The notes under the pieces were generated by a model that was not told the DNA's origin, made no database searches, and saw nothing but the letters and a program-made list of their open reading frames with translations. Of a DNA stretch of 64,000 bases, positions 1 to 9,292 are shown piece by piece (the stretch's first letter is position 1; each line of letters starts with the position of its first letter). The stretch lies in NCBI GenBank assembly GCA_965365275.1, contig CBDUBA010000007.1:1-64000 (forward strand), given 5' to 3'. The stretch is from JAGTVG01 sp965365275 (GTDB lineage Bacteria > Bacteroidota > Bacteroidia > Cytophagales > Cyclobacteriaceae). The translations under genes were made by a program, and so were the position numbers.

Positions 1-108
1 GAATTGAAAGCGGATCGACAGTTGAAAGTGGATTCTGAATTGAATGCAAGTTCCGATTTGAAATCGGATCCTGAATTCGGCCCGAACCCCAAGATGGGAT
101 TAAATTCC
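1..108 (+). repeat. Six degenerate 18-bp tandem units encoding a hexapeptide repeat
   Basis: Consecutive 18-base units begin at 1, 19, 37, 55, 73 and 91. The first four share the pattern GAATTGAAAnnGGATnn and read ELKADR, QLKVDS, ELNASS, DLKSDP; the last two (EFGPNP, KMGLNS) are more decayed. The period is a multiple of three and in frame with the deacetylase gene. The array may continue left of the window. Confidence 0.75.
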
Positions 109-780
109 GGTACAACTTCAAAAAAGGGCGTTATGCCTCGGCCCGAGGAAAAAATGATGAGTATAAAAGCCAATGGTGGAGATTTTGACAGAAGCCATAC
201 CGGACTTGGGATATCCATAGGTGGTGGATATCACCACGCTTTTTATGATCATGGGGAAGGATTCTGCATATTTAACGACCTGGCCATAGCTGGGAGACAT
301 TTGATCGATAAAGGGCTGGCCCATAAGATATTGATCATAGACCTGGATGTTCACCAGGGAAATGGAACCGCGAGCATACTCAATAAAGATGAAAATATCT
401 TTACATTCAGCATGCACGGATCAAAAAATTATCCTGTAAAAAAGCAATTTTCTGATTATGACCTTGCCCTTCCCGATGGCACTGGAGATAAGGATTATCT
501 CTACAACCTGGAATGTGCTCTCGATTCGATCTTAACGCAATTAACACCCGATCATATCCTTTACCAGGGAGGGGTGGACGTTCTTCAATCAGACCAACTG
601 GGGCGACTGGGATTAACTATGCAGGGTTGCAAAAAAAGGGATGAGATCGTGTTTAAAACAATTGCCAATTTGAACATCCCCTCCACATTGACCCTGGGTG
701 GGGGTTATTCCAAAGACATCAATGTGATAGTTCAGGCGCATGTCAATACGATCAACACTGCCCTTGAAATTTTAGAATAA
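1..780 (+). CDS. Histone deacetylase family protein (AcuC/HDAC-like), 5' end cut by the window
   Basis: Zinc-dependent deacylase of the arginase/deacetylase fold. The visible part carries GGGYHHA, then DLDVHQGNG with the presumed zinc ligands Asp and His, and GVDVLQSDQLG with the third ligand Asp, followed by a C-terminal TLGGGYS. These match the second half of bacterial histone-deacetylase-like hydrolases, whose substrates are usually acetylated small molecules or proteins. The frame stays open to base 1, so the true start lies outside; a TTG at base 4 is not convincing. The oddity is a low-complexity run of six-residue units just before the HH motif, where relatives have ordinary core helix and loop. 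The family call is firm; the substrate is unknown. Confidence 0.88.
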   Translation, partial: ELKADRQLKVDSELNASSDLKSDPEFGPNPKMGLNSGTTSKKGVMPRPEEKMMSIKANGGDFDRSHTGLGISIGGGYHHAFYDHGEGFCIFNDLAIAGRHLIDKGLAHKILIIDLDVHQGNGTASILNKDENIFTFSMHGSKNYPVKKQFSDYDLALPDGTGDKDYLYNLECALDSILTQLTPDHILYQGGVDVLQSDQLGRLGLTMQGCKKRDEIVFKTIANLNIPSTLTLGGGYSKDINVIVQAHVNTINTALEILE

Positions 781-818
781 AAAAACCGGAACAGACAGCC
801 TGTACCGGTTTAATTTAA
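781..818. terminator. Bidirectional hairpin terminator between convergent genes
   Basis: AAACCGG (783-789) pairs with CCGGTTT (805-811). Inside it ACAG pairs with CTGT around a five-base loop. A-rich sequence on the left and T-rich on the right suit termination in both directions for the deacetylase gene and the convergent gene ending at 832. Confidence 0.75.
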
Positions 819-831
819 TAAGATGTTATAA

Positions 832-1440
832 TTACCTGACTTCTTTTGTAATCGAGCTATTTGCAGATGAAACCCTGAACAAAACATTTTGGGGTACTCT
901 GCCTTTAAAACGATAGGTACGGGAGAAGCTTTTACCGACTTCAATCGTGTCCTCATAGATCCTTACTCTGTTATCATCCATGATATCTACGAATACCGGC
1001 TCTTTCCGAACCCCGCTGACCACAAGACGAAATGATTCATTATCAGGATTTCGTTCTACAGAAAAATCAATATCATTGCTTTGAAACCTGTGATATACTT
1101 CCTTGGATATTACTCCACTCGGTGATTGAATATTTATGGTATACATACCATCCGACAAATTACTGAAATCATATGACTTCATAAATCCCTTGTGGTTCTC
1201 TACTTTCTCAGAAAGGAGTAAATGATTTTCATCATCATAGATCCTGATCCTTACCTGTTCCGTCTTCTTAACCGGATAAACCAATTTGTAGCGCGCATCA
1301 ATTTCAGGTACCACCTGAATGCTCTCTGGTATACTTTTGCTGGCTTCCATCTCGCTAGTTGAAACCTCCTGGGCAACCGCCCATCCAGTACCGATAACTG
1401 TTACCAGTACTGCAAGTGTTATGTTTTTAACTCTTCTCAT
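832..1440 (-). CDS. Secreted protein of unknown function
   Basis: About 202 residues. The start is put at the ATG at 1440 because it gives a clear signal peptide (MRRVKNITLAVLVTVIG then a cut near WAVAQ); the frame extends upstream only through a TTG. The mature part is rich in short beta-strand patterns, for example VRIRIYDDENHLLLSEKV and LSDGMYTINIQ, resembling the small beta-sandwich domains (DUF3244 or type IX secretion C-terminal domain style) common in Bacteroidota. I do not recognise the family with confidence. It is probably periplasmic or surface-located. It is transcribed toward the deacetylase gene and shares the hairpin terminator. Confidence 0.65.
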   Translation of the reverse strand: MRRVKNITLAVLVTVIGTGWAVAQEVSTSEMEASKSIPESIQVVPEIDARYKLVYPVKKTEQVRIRIYDDENHLLLSEKVENHKGFMKSYDFSNLSDGMYTINIQSPSGVISKEVYHRFQSNDIDFSVERNPDNESFRLVVSGVRKEPVFVDIMDDNRVRIYEDTIEVGKSFSRTYRFKGRVPQNVLFRVSSANSSITKEVR

Positions 1441-1731
1441 AATATAAAAAATAAAATTATGATCTTGCAATTATACGTTATAAAAATTGCCCATGTTGCA
1501 ATTTAAGCATTAAAAAATTGTTAATATAATATTAATCAATATGTATTTTTGAATATTTGCAAATTTGAGGGCAAAATACTTGAGGTATTTTTAATATTTT
1601 CACAGAAATGAGCGTATTAATAATAATATTTTAAGATAATACATTTTCGGCTGGTAATAAAAAATATTATTCTAAATAACTATCATAAATTAAAATAATA
1701 TTCTGAATTTTTTAAATTTACCCTCTTGTAT
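1441..1731. other. AT-rich spacer, nothing recognised
   Basis: Very AT-rich stretch between two minus-strand genes, with many TAATAT runs. It must include the promoter of the secreted protein gene at 1440, but I see no convincing -33/-7 pair, hairpin or RNA gene. Confidence 0.5.
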
Positions 1732-1989
1732 TTATATATTAAGGTCAGATGGCAATTTTATTTGATCGGCATAAAATTTAATCCTTGAAGGTTGATAGGA
1801 TAAAACTTCAACTTTATCGATCATATCCTTCTTGTGATTATAAAATACTTCGACATAAAAATTATTATATAGATATAAATTTATCTTATATCCATAATAT
1901 CGGATCGCTACGATGAACTCCCCTTCAAAGTAAATTTTCTTTACTTTTTCAAAAAAAGGTATGTTCATAAACTCAACCTCGTTTAACAT
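1732..1989 (-). CDS. Small hypothetical protein
   Basis: 85 residues from an ATG at 1989; a second ATG eight codons in (MNIPFFEKVKK) is also possible. Rich in Tyr, Phe, Ile and Lys with alternating hydrophobic pattern, suggesting a small beta-rich protein; no signal peptide and no motif I recognise. It starts four bases after the stop of the Dabb gene on the same strand, so the two are probably co-transcribed. That tight spacing is the main support for it being real. Confidence 0.55.
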   Translation of the reverse strand: MLNEVEFMNIPFFEKVKKIYFEGEFIVAIRYYGYKINLYLYNNFYVEVFYNHKKDMIDKVEVLSYQPSRIKFYADQIKLPSDLNI

Positions 1990-1993
1990 AATT

Positions 1994-2281
1994 TTATTGT
2001 TCGAAATCTACTACCACTCTGTCCTTTACCAATTCTGTTATACGTCTGGCAACCATAACATGTTCGGGATGTTTTTGATATTTTTCAAGATCAGCTTTGT
2101 CAGCATGTGTTGTAATCAATGCCAGATCATATGCAAAAGGGCTGGGATTGAAATTTTCACCAACTTCCAGTGATTTCAACGCAGGGATCAAGCCCGGCAA
2201 GCTGGTTAAAAGATCTTTGATGGTCTCCCGGTTTACGGTGCTATTTTGATGCAATCGCCACATTACTACGTGTTTAACCAT
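1994..2281 (-). CDS. Dabb (stress-responsive A/B barrel) domain protein
   Basis: 95 residues, a full-length Dabb domain: MVKHVVMWRL at the N-terminus, then a helix, the strand LKSLEVGENF, and the closing YQKHPEHVMVARRI and DRVVVDFEQ segments. Family members are small cytoplasmic dimers of ferredoxin-like alpha/beta fold; a few are enzymes or are stress-induced in plants, but most bacterial ones have no known role. It is the first gene of a likely two-gene unit with the small protein that follows. Confidence 0.88.
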   Translation of the reverse strand: MVKHVVMWRLHQNSTVNRETIKDLLTSLPGLIPALKSLEVGENFNPSPFAYDLALITTHADKADLEKYQKHPEHVMVARRITELVKDRVVVDFEQ

Positions 2282-2436
2282 AAATAAATAGCTTTTATGT
2301 AAAGAAATTTAAGTGAATATATAATAATATATACTAATTTAATCGTTGTAATTTAAATACTACGGTGTTTTTTAAAACACGTAGAATTGAATTACTTTTT
2401 AATTATGATAAGACTGGCTATTAAAATAACTAAGTT

Positions 2437-2964
2437 ATGAGAATAATTGTATTTATTGTATTGTTCTTTACTGCCTTTTATGTTTCAGCTCAGGATATAA
2501 TACCAAAAGAACGGTTTGGGGATCTGAAACTTGGCGTCACATACGAAGATGTGATCTGGATAATCGGGTTTGACGGATCCAAACTATCGAAGGAAAGTGC
2601 ACCCGAAATGCTACGTGAACCGCTCAAAGAGTTGAACATCGATTTCGATTACGTGGTCAATTTCCGGTATATAATGGACCTCCCGGTAACCAGCGTTTAT
2701 TTCAAGGATGACCTTGTCGTTTTCTTTACCATTAGCAGTTATCCTGAATACAACCAGTTTATTTGCCAGGACCTGGCAACTTCGGTTGGACTAAAATTCT
2801 GGGATTCATTGAATCAGGTCCGTGAATTGTATGGTCAGGAGGTATCGCAACTTCAATATACCAGTGGCGATATACAGTATTATGCTTACAGGGAGGATGG
2901 GATATGTTTTGGACTTGATAACAATGAAGTCAGAACAATAAGCATTTTCGATCCCGAATTTTAA
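2437..2964 (+). CDS. Secreted hypothetical protein
   Basis: 175 residues. The N-terminus (MRIIVFIVLFFTAFYVSAQ) is a signal peptide with probable cleavage after SAQ. The mature part begins IIPKERFGDLKLGVTYEDV, a pattern seen in small periplasmic proteins whose name is not known to me, and ends with beta-rich sequence. It has no cysteine pair, lipobox or catalytic motif I can see. It lies 46 bases ahead of a lipoprotein gene and may belong with it and the ABC transporter beyond. Confidence 0.7.
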   Translation: MRIIVFIVLFFTAFYVSAQDIIPKERFGDLKLGVTYEDVIWIIGFDGSKLSKESAPEMLREPLKELNIDFDYVVNFRYIMDLPVTSVYFKDDLVVFFTISSYPEYNQFICQDLATSVGLKFWDSLNQVRELYGQEVSQLQYTSGDIQYYAYREDGICFGLDNNEVRTISIFDPEF

Positions 2965-3010
2965 ATAATTGATTAAGATTTCAATAACACACAGTGCAAT
3001 TACAAATTAA

Positions 3011-3916
3011 ATGAATATGAACACTCCATTAATAAAGAATTTTTGTTCAGTAGGATTTTTATTGATAATTATGCTTTTCGCATTTTCTTGTAGTACTGAC
3101 AAAAAGCAAGAAACTTCTTCAGATGAATTCGATGAAGCAGCCTCAGAAATAAAGGAAAAAGTGGAAGCTATTATTTATGAGATCCCATCTCCATCTGAGA
3201 TTCCTTTTATAATCCAGGCTACGGGGGCTGAGTATATTCCACAACTGGTAAACGACCTGGGCAAATACGAAAAGTATACTTCGTCAACCAAGGTTGCTGC
3301 CATGAATCTGGGCGTATACGCATCTGATATCGGATACCTGGTGACATATGAGAAGGTGCAGGAAGCACTCAACTACATGGATGGTTGCCTGGATATAGGT
3401 GAGTCATTGGGGCTGCAGAGTACCATAGATGTTTCTATCATCGAAAAATTTGAAGCAAATCTTGGAAAAAAAGATACCCTGGCAGCGATCATCAATGATG
3501 CTATAAATAAAAGTGATTCGTATCTGAAGGAGAATGAGAGGAATAATATCGCGGCACTGGTTATCGCCGGCACCTTCATTGAAGGATTATACATAGCCAC
3601 GCAAATTGTCGATTCATATCCAAAAGATATGCTATCAAGTGATGACCGGAACCTGATATTAACTCCGTTGATCCGTGTAGTTCTGGAGCAGGAAACGGCA
3701 CTTGGAAATATGATCAGTTTATTAAAAAGCATTGACAATAAGGGGGATTGGATTGAAGGTTTGATCAATAGTATGGAAGAATTGAAATCAAACTATGAAG
3801 AACTGGATATTGATGAGTTGCTGGATGAGAATAAAGGAAATGTAGTTCTTTCTGACAAAGTACTTGAGAGAATAACCATACAGGTACAGAAGATCAGAAG
3901 TACTGTCACCTACTAA
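3011..3916 (+). CDS. Lipoprotein of unknown function
   Basis: 301 residues. The signal ends in a lipobox (FAFSC), so the mature protein begins at that Cys and is probably anchored in a membrane facing the periplasm. The rest is mostly amphipathic helix, with acidic linkers (DEFDEAASEIKEKVEAI) and no catalytic motif. The region around YIPQLVNDLGKYEKY looks like the start of a conserved all-helical domain. It sits 84 bases upstream of the TerB-ABCG transporter on the same strand, which suggests the two act together. Function is unknown. Confidence 0.78.
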   Translation: MNMNTPLIKNFCSVGFLLIIMLFAFSCSTDKKQETSSDEFDEAASEIKEKVEAIIYEIPSPSEIPFIIQATGAEYIPQLVNDLGKYEKYTSSTKVAAMNLGVYASDIGYLVTYEKVQEALNYMDGCLDIGESLGLQSTIDVSIIEKFEANLGKKDTLAAIINDAINKSDSYLKENERNNIAALVIAGTFIEGLYIATQIVDSYPKDMLSSDDRNLILTPLIRVVLEQETALGNMISLLKSIDNKGDWIEGLINSMEELKSNYEELDIDELLDENKGNVVLSDKVLERITIQVQKIRSTVTY

Positions 3917-4000
3917 GATTAAGAAAAATATAGGATAAAGTATTGATTGGTTATTCTTTCAATACTTTTTTTATATAAATTACGAAGGATCAACTAGTTT

Positions 4001-7000
4001 ATGAGTGAACAACTCCTAAAGGCTATAATATTATTGTTTGCCATCCTGGCGAAAGTTGACGGCGTATCCGAGGATGAAAAGAAAACAATAAAGAACTTCC
4101 TTCTAAACCGGCTTAATGAAGAGACGGCCTTGAAATATTATGATCTCTTCATAAGTCTGATAGATGTATACCAGCAACAGGGGGACAAAATGTCCGCCAA
4201 TGAAAAAAAAGACAATGAGAAGCAGGAGGTTGAAAAAATAAGCCGCCAGATCAATGCTGAGCTAACCCATCATCAGAAAATTGTATTATCTCTTGATCTG
4301 ATCATGCTCATCATCGCCGATGGCAGAATTTCAACAAAAGAAGAGACCCTACTGAACCTTATCGCTAAAGAAATCAAAGTTGATTCCCAGGATATTGAAT
4401 CTATTAAGCGGTTTTCCCTGGCTGAGGAAACTTCAAGTCTGGAAAATGACATTTCACTAATAATTGCTTCGAAAAAAGAACACCTCAGGAATCATTCCCG
4501 ATGTATTCATGTGAATCGAATAGACGGTTTTATTTCAATCCTGCAGCTGAAGAATTACTCCGGATCTTTCTTCATCAAATATGTTGGTTCCTCCGTCATT
4601 TTCATAAACAACATCCCGCTGAAGAAAGGTGAGATAAGGGTATTGCCTGCAGGAAGCACCATCAGAGGAACTACTTTCAGCCCAATTTACTATAGCGATA
4701 TTGTCGGCGGTTTTTCCAAGACAGAAGATGAAGCAAAGTTATCCTTTTCTGCTATAGATATTGAATACAGGTTCAGGTCAGGAACAGTCGGCTTGAATAA
4801 GATCAATATTAGTGAGGAAAACGGGACCCTGGTTGGAATTATGGGCTCCAGTGGTTCTGGTAAATCAACTTTACTGAATGTTTTAAATGGAAATGAAAAA
4901 CCTGACAAGGGCAGTGTATTACTGAACGGCGTCAATATCCATCAGGAAAAGAAAAAAATAGAAGGGGTAATTGGATATGTCCCACAGGATGATCTGTTGA
5001 TTGAGGACCTGACAGTATACCAGAATCTGTTTTATGCTGCCAAACTTTGTTTTAATAACCTCAGTGACCAAAGCATAGAGGATCTGGTTCAAAAAACATT
5101 GATGAGTCTAGGTCTAAGTGAAACAAGAGACCTGAAGGTAGGATCTCCACTTGATAAAACGATTAGTGGTGGTCAAAGGAAGAGGTTGAATATCGGCCTG
5201 GAGCTGCTGCGGGAACCCACGGTTTTGTTTGTGGATGAACCTACATCCGGATTATCTTCCAGGGATTCAGAAAATATTATCGACCTGCTTAAAGAACTTT
5301 CTTTAAAAGGTAAACTGATCTTTGCAGTAATCCATCAACCTTCCTCTGACATATTTAAGTTATTTGACAAACTTATTATTCTGGATGAGGGGGGATACCA
5401 GATATATTATGGGAATCCTGTCGAGGCCGTAGTATATTTTAAAGCACTCTTTAACCTGGTCGATAGCGATCATGGGACCTGTATGACCTGCGGAAACGTA
5501 AATCCGGAACAGATTTTCAACATTATAGAAACCCAGGTTGTAAATGAATTCGGGAAACTGACAAAACAAAGAAAAGTCACACCGGTACAATGGCATGATA
5601 TCTTTCAGAAGAAAACAGAGATAATTCATTCTACTGAACATACCCATCAACTCAAATCCTCCCTCCGGATCCCAAACAGACTTAAACAATTCAAAATATT
5701 TGCCACAAGGGATTTTCTGGCTAAAATAGTCAACAGGCAATACATGATCATAAACCTGCTGGAAGCACCTCTGCTGGCTTTCTTACTGGCTTATATCGTA
5801 AAATACTTCCCGTATACTGGTGAGAGCTTTAAAACGGCCTACAGTTTCAGCGATAATGTCAATATTCCGGCCTATATTTTTATGAGTATTATCGTGGCAC
5901 TCTTTATGGGATTGACAGTGAGTGCTGAAGAAATTATACGTGACCGAAGGATCTTGCAACGTGAATCATTCCTGAATCTGAGCAGGGGCAGTTATTTGAA
6001 CTCGAAACTGCTTATCTTATTTACTTTATCCGCTATCCAGACATTGTCTTACGTGCTGATTGGTAATTATATACTTGAAATTCAGGGTATGGATCTTGCT
6101 TTCTGGCTTATACTTTTCAGCACATCCTGTTTTGCCAATGTACTTGGCCTTAACATTTCTGCAGCATTTAATTCAGCAGTTACTATTTATATTTTAATCC
6201 CCATCCTGTTAATTCCCCAGATCTTACTTTCCGGGGTAGTTGTAAAATTTGAAGAACTGAACCCAGGCATTTCCAGCAAAGACAAGGTGCCCCTGATCGG
6301 TGAGATCATGGCTTCCAGGTGGGCCTTCGAAGCTGCCATGGTGACCCAGTTCAAAGAAAATAAATTCGAGAAAGCATTTTTCGATCTGGACAAAGAAAAA
6401 AGTACTGCCGAATATTACAACCTATATTATGTGCCGGCATTAATGACTAAACTGAATTATTGCAACATAAATTACAAATCCTCTGATCAGGAAACACTAG
6501 AACTTGTTGATAATGGTTTCGCTTTATTGAGAAATGAAATAGGAGAAAGACTGGATGAATTCGGGCATGACCGCCTGCCTGTTTATCCTAAATTAAATAA
6601 AAATGATTTTGATCAACAGGTATATAAGGAGACGGACGAATTCCTGAAGATACTCAAACGGGTCTATATACGGCGGTACAATGAAAAAAGCGAGGAAAAA
6701 GATGCTCTTGTTCAATCCATGACCGACAGCCCAGAAAAGAGGGAAATTTTTAATCGCCTCAGAAGAGACCACTATAATAAACGGATTGAGGAAATGGTCA
6801 AAAAAAGAAATGAAGTCGTCCGTATCATAGAATACAAAAACCACCTCGTTCAGAAGATATTCCCAATTTTTCACGATCCTTCCGATTCTGATCATTTCTT
6901 CCATTTCAGGACCATATTTTATTCCCCCAGTAAATATTTTGCGGGTAAACTGAGAGACACACTGTGGTTTAATATTGGCATGATATGGTTTATGACAATC

Positions 7001-7093
7001 TTGCTGTTTATTGCACTGTATTTTGATGTTCTTCGTAAATTAGTCAACAGTTTCAGCAAGGTCGACCTGAAGAAGCAATCAGCAAGCATTTAA
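4001..7093 (+). CDS. ABCG-type ABC transporter (ATPase plus permease) with N-terminal TerB-like domain
   Basis: 1030 residues. Residues 1-145 are a TerB-like helical domain built of two similar halves (AILAKVDGVSEDE and LIIADGRISTKEE). A small beta domain follows (about 165-240). The ATPase has Walker A GSSGSGKST (282-290), signature ISGGQRKR from 388 and Walker B VLFVDEP (408-414). The permease starts near residue 580, with several membrane segments and a long soluble insertion (about 770-990) after the motif GEIMASRWAFEA before the last membrane helix. ATPase-before-permease order is that of half-transporters of the ABCG/White group, so it should act as a dimer in the inner membrane. The substrate is not evident. 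The lipoprotein gene just upstream is a likely partner. Confidence 0.88.
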   Translation: MSEQLLKAIILLFAILAKVDGVSEDEKKTIKNFLLNRLNEETALKYYDLFISLIDVYQQQGDKMSANEKKDNEKQEVEKISRQINAELTHHQKIVLSLDLIMLIIADGRISTKEETLLNLIAKEIKVDSQDIESIKRFSLAEETSSLENDISLIIASKKEHLRNHSRCIHVNRIDGFISILQLKNYSGSFFIKYVGSSVIFINNIPLKKGEIRVLPAGSTIRGTTFSPIYYSDIVGGFSKTEDEAKLSFSAIDIEYRFRSGTVGLNKINISEENGTLVGIMGSSGSGKSTLLNVLNGNEKPDKGSVLLNGVNIHQEKKKIEGVIGYVPQDDLLIEDLTVYQNLFYAAKLCFNNLSDQSIEDLVQKTLMSLGLSETRDLKVGSPLDKTISGGQRKRLNIGLELLREPTVLFVDEPTSGLSSRDSENIIDLLKELSLKGKLIFAVIHQPSSDIFKLFDKLIILDEGGYQIYYGNPVEAVVYFKALFNLVDSDHGTCMTCGNVNPEQIFNIIETQVVNEFGKLTKQRKVTPVQWHDIFQKKTEIIHSTEHTHQLKSSLRIPNRLKQFKIFATRDFLAKIVNRQYMIINLLEAPLLAFLLAYIVKYFPYTGESFKTAYSFSDNVNIPAYIFMSIIVALFMGLTVSAEEIIRDRRILQRESFLNLSRGSYLNSKLLILFTLSAIQTLSYVLIGNYILEIQGMDLAFWLILFSTSCFANVLGLNISAAFNSAVTIYILIPILLIPQILLSGVVVKFEELNPGISSKDKVPLIGEIMASRWAFEAAMVTQFKENKFEKAFFDLDKEKSTAEYYNLYYVPALMTKLNYCNINYKSSDQETLELVDNGFALLRNEIGERLDEFGHDRLPVYPKLNKNDFDQQVYKETDEFLKILKRVYIRRYNEKSEEKDALVQSMTDSPEKREIFNRLRRDHYNKRIEEMVKKRNEVVRIIEYKNHLVQKIFPIFHDPSDSDHFFHFRTIFYSPSKYFAGKLRDTLWFNIGMIWFMTILLFIALYFDVLRKLVNSFSKVDLKKQSASI

Positions 7094-7149
7094 GAATTGA
7101 AGCTAATGATTGACAGTGTCTGCAAGCCGGCCATTTAATCTGTTCATAT

Positions 7150-7917
7150 ATGTTTTTTTATTTATCAAAGCTGATTGCGTTTCTGTTTTTACCGTTTACT
7201 CAAATGTGTATATGGTTTGTTCTTGCCATAACTCTAAAAAAAAGGTCTATCAGAGTAAAATTCCTGATCCTGGGATTAGTTTACTTATTCTTCTTCTCGA
7301 ACCGGTTCATTGTGAATGAGGTCCTCTTATTATGGGAGGTCCCTCCCACACCCTATGAAAATATTACAGGGGAATATTATGCTGGCATTGTTATGGGTGG
7401 CGTAACAAACAGTGAAAAAACCCCCAGAGACAGGGTATACTTTTCCAAGGGCGCTGACAGGATAATCCATGCCTATCAATTATACAAGTTGGGCAAGATC
7501 AGTAAAATCCTGGTTTCAGGGGGATCAAGTAAACTGAGGGATTTTGAATACAAAGAAGCCGACAACCTGTATAATTATTTACTGTTGTGCGGAATGGATC
7601 CTACTGATATTATCCTGGAAAACAAGGCCAGGAATACTTATGAGAATGCCCTGTACTCCAGGCAACTCCTTGAAAAGGAGCATCCAGGCAAAAGGCACCT
7701 CGTTATTACTTCGGGATTCCATCTCAAAAGATCTGTTATGTGCTTCAGGAAACTGGGGATGGATGTTGATGGATTCAGCACGGACTTTTATACAAAAGAC
7801 CGCTCGTTTAGCCTGAACATGATATTGATTCCCGATCCATCAGCCTTCAGGGATTGGCATATGATAATCCATGAATTACTGGGATTGATATCCTATAAAA
7901 TAGCAGGATATATTTAG
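7150..7917 (+). CDS. YdcF/SanA-family DUF218 protein
   Basis: 255 residues: two N-terminal membrane segments (about 1-25 and 35-55), then the soluble DUF218 domain with AGIVMGG, KILVSGG and the later VITSGFHLKRS motif. Family members such as ElyC, SanA and YdcF sit in the inner membrane; some affect envelope integrity and lipid-carrier handling, but the chemistry is not settled. It follows the transporter gene by 56 bases on the same strand and converges with the aldehyde dehydrogenase gene, with one base between the stops. Confidence 0.85.
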   Translation: MFFYLSKLIAFLFLPFTQMCIWFVLAITLKKRSIRVKFLILGLVYLFFFSNRFIVNEVLLLWEVPPTPYENITGEYYAGIVMGGVTNSEKTPRDRVYFSKGADRIIHAYQLYKLGKISKILVSGGSSKLRDFEYKEADNLYNYLLLCGMDPTDIILENKARNTYENALYSRQLLEKEHPGKRHLVITSGFHLKRSVMCFRKLGMDVDGFSTDFYTKDRSFSLNMILIPDPSAFRDWHMIIHELLGLISYKIAGYI

Positions 7918-7918
7918 A

Positions 7919-9286
7919 TTAGCGGGATACCCAGATCGATTTTGCATTCATGAACTCCCGGATGCCCAAATATGACAGTTCCCGCCCATACCCTGAGTCT
8001 TTGACCCCCCCAAAGGGAACTTTCGGGTGCGAAGCAACCATAGCATTCACAAAAACTGCCCCCGTTTCTATTCTTCTTGCCAATTCCCAGGCTTTGTCCC
8101 GGTCCTGCGTCCAGAGTGAAGCGCCTAATCCAAATCTGGAATTATTTGCAATATCAACAGCATCCGATGCATCCCTGGCTGATATTACAGAAGCTACCGG
8201 ACCAAACAGTTCTTCATCAAAACCAGGCATGCCTGGTTTTACATGCGTAAGAATGGTAGGTTGATAAAAGCTTCCTTTTGTGGATGGCCTTTGGCCTCCT
8301 GTCAAGATCTTAGCCCCAAGGTTTACCGAGGCTTCTACCTGGTGGTCTATTTCTGCGGCGAGGTCTTCTCTGGCCATTGGCCCGTAATCTACCTGGTCCG
8401 ACAAAGGATCACCACCTTTCAAAGTACTGAATGCCTTATTAAAAAGATCAATAAACTCATCAAAAATCGATTCTTCAATAATAAAACGTTTTGCTGCAAT
8501 ACAACTCTGCCCACAATTGATCATACGTGCTTTTACAGCCGTATCCACCGATTTTTTTAAATCAGCCTCTTTTAGTATGATAAAAGGATCACTCCCGCCC
8601 AATTCAAGGACCAGTTTTTTAAGGTTCTTTCCGGCACGTTCAGCAACCCTTCTACCAGCTATGTCGCTACCTGTCAAGGTAACGGCTTTAATTCTCGAGT
8701 CATCGATAATTTTAGGTACTTTATTGGAACCAATCAAGAGAGTCTGGAAGGTACCTTCCGGGAAGCCCGACGCCTTAAAAACCTCTTCTATCGCCAATGC
8801 ACACTGTGGTACATTTGAAGCGTGTTTGAGGATGCCAACATTCCCGGACATCAGTCCCGGAGCGGCAAATCTGAACACCTGCCAGAACGGAAAATTCCAT
8901 GGCATAATCGCAAGAACAATTCCGAGTGGATCATACACCAGGTAACTATCGGCTTCCTCCACATCCAGTTTCTCATCCCTGAGAAAAGTTTCGGCATGAT
9001 CGGCATAATAACGACAAACCCACGCGCATTTATTGATCTCAGCCCTTGATTCAGAAATTAACTTACCCATCTCAAGAGTAATGATCCTGGATAATTTTTC
9101 AATATCCTGTTCAAGGACATCAGCACATTTTAGCATTAAGTCCCGCCTATGTGAAAAAGAAGTATTAGACCACTCCCGGAATGCCTTTTGACCATTATTT
9201 AGTGCCTTCTCTATCTGATGATCTTTATATTCGACAAACTCCTCAAGCACTTCTGAGTTGTAGGGATTTATTGAAGAAATTGACAT
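7919..9286 (-). CDS. Succinate-semialdehyde dehydrogenase-type aldehyde dehydrogenase
   Basis: 455 residues, normal length for the short GabD/SSADH group. It has the glutamate motif LELGGSDPFI, the catalytic cysteine in NCGQSCIAAKRFI, the cofactor-binding segment IMPWNFPFWQVFRFAAPGL, and the C-terminal PFGGVKDSGYGREL. It should oxidise succinate semialdehyde or a similar aldehyde to the acid with NAD(P)+ in the cytoplasm. No GABA transaminase gene is nearby, so the physiological substrate cannot be told from context. It is co-directional with the CysZ-like gene upstream, six bases away. Confidence 0.88.
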   Translation of the reverse strand: MSISSINPYNSEVLEEFVEYKDHQIEKALNNGQKAFREWSNTSFSHRRDLMLKCADVLEQDIEKLSRIITLEMGKLISESRAEINKCAWVCRYYADHAETFLRDEKLDVEEADSYLVYDPLGIVLAIMPWNFPFWQVFRFAAPGLMSGNVGILKHASNVPQCALAIEEVFKASGFPEGTFQTLLIGSNKVPKIIDDSRIKAVTLTGSDIAGRRVAERAGKNLKKLVLELGGSDPFIILKEADLKKSVDTAVKARMINCGQSCIAAKRFIIEESIFDEFIDLFNKAFSTLKGGDPLSDQVDYGPMAREDLAAEIDHQVEASVNLGAKILTGGQRPSTKGSFYQPTILTHVKPGMPGFDEELFGPVASVISARDASDAVDIANNSRFGLGASLWTQDRDKAWELARRIETGAVFVNAMVASHPKVPFGGVKDSGYGRELSYLGIREFMNAKSIWVSR

Positions 9287-9292
9287 GGTAAT

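Noticed and set aside
118..417. Minus-strand open frame opposite the deacetylase gene
   Set aside because: It lies entirely over a clear family match on the plus strand and shows no domain of its own.
4001..4440. Tellurite-resistance operon
   Set aside because: The TerB-like part is fused to a transporter and no terC, terD or terZ genes accompany it.
7110..7319. Plus-strand frame overlapping the YdcF-like gene start
   Set aside because: It overlaps the signal-anchor region of the YdcF-like protein in another frame and has no recognisable composition.
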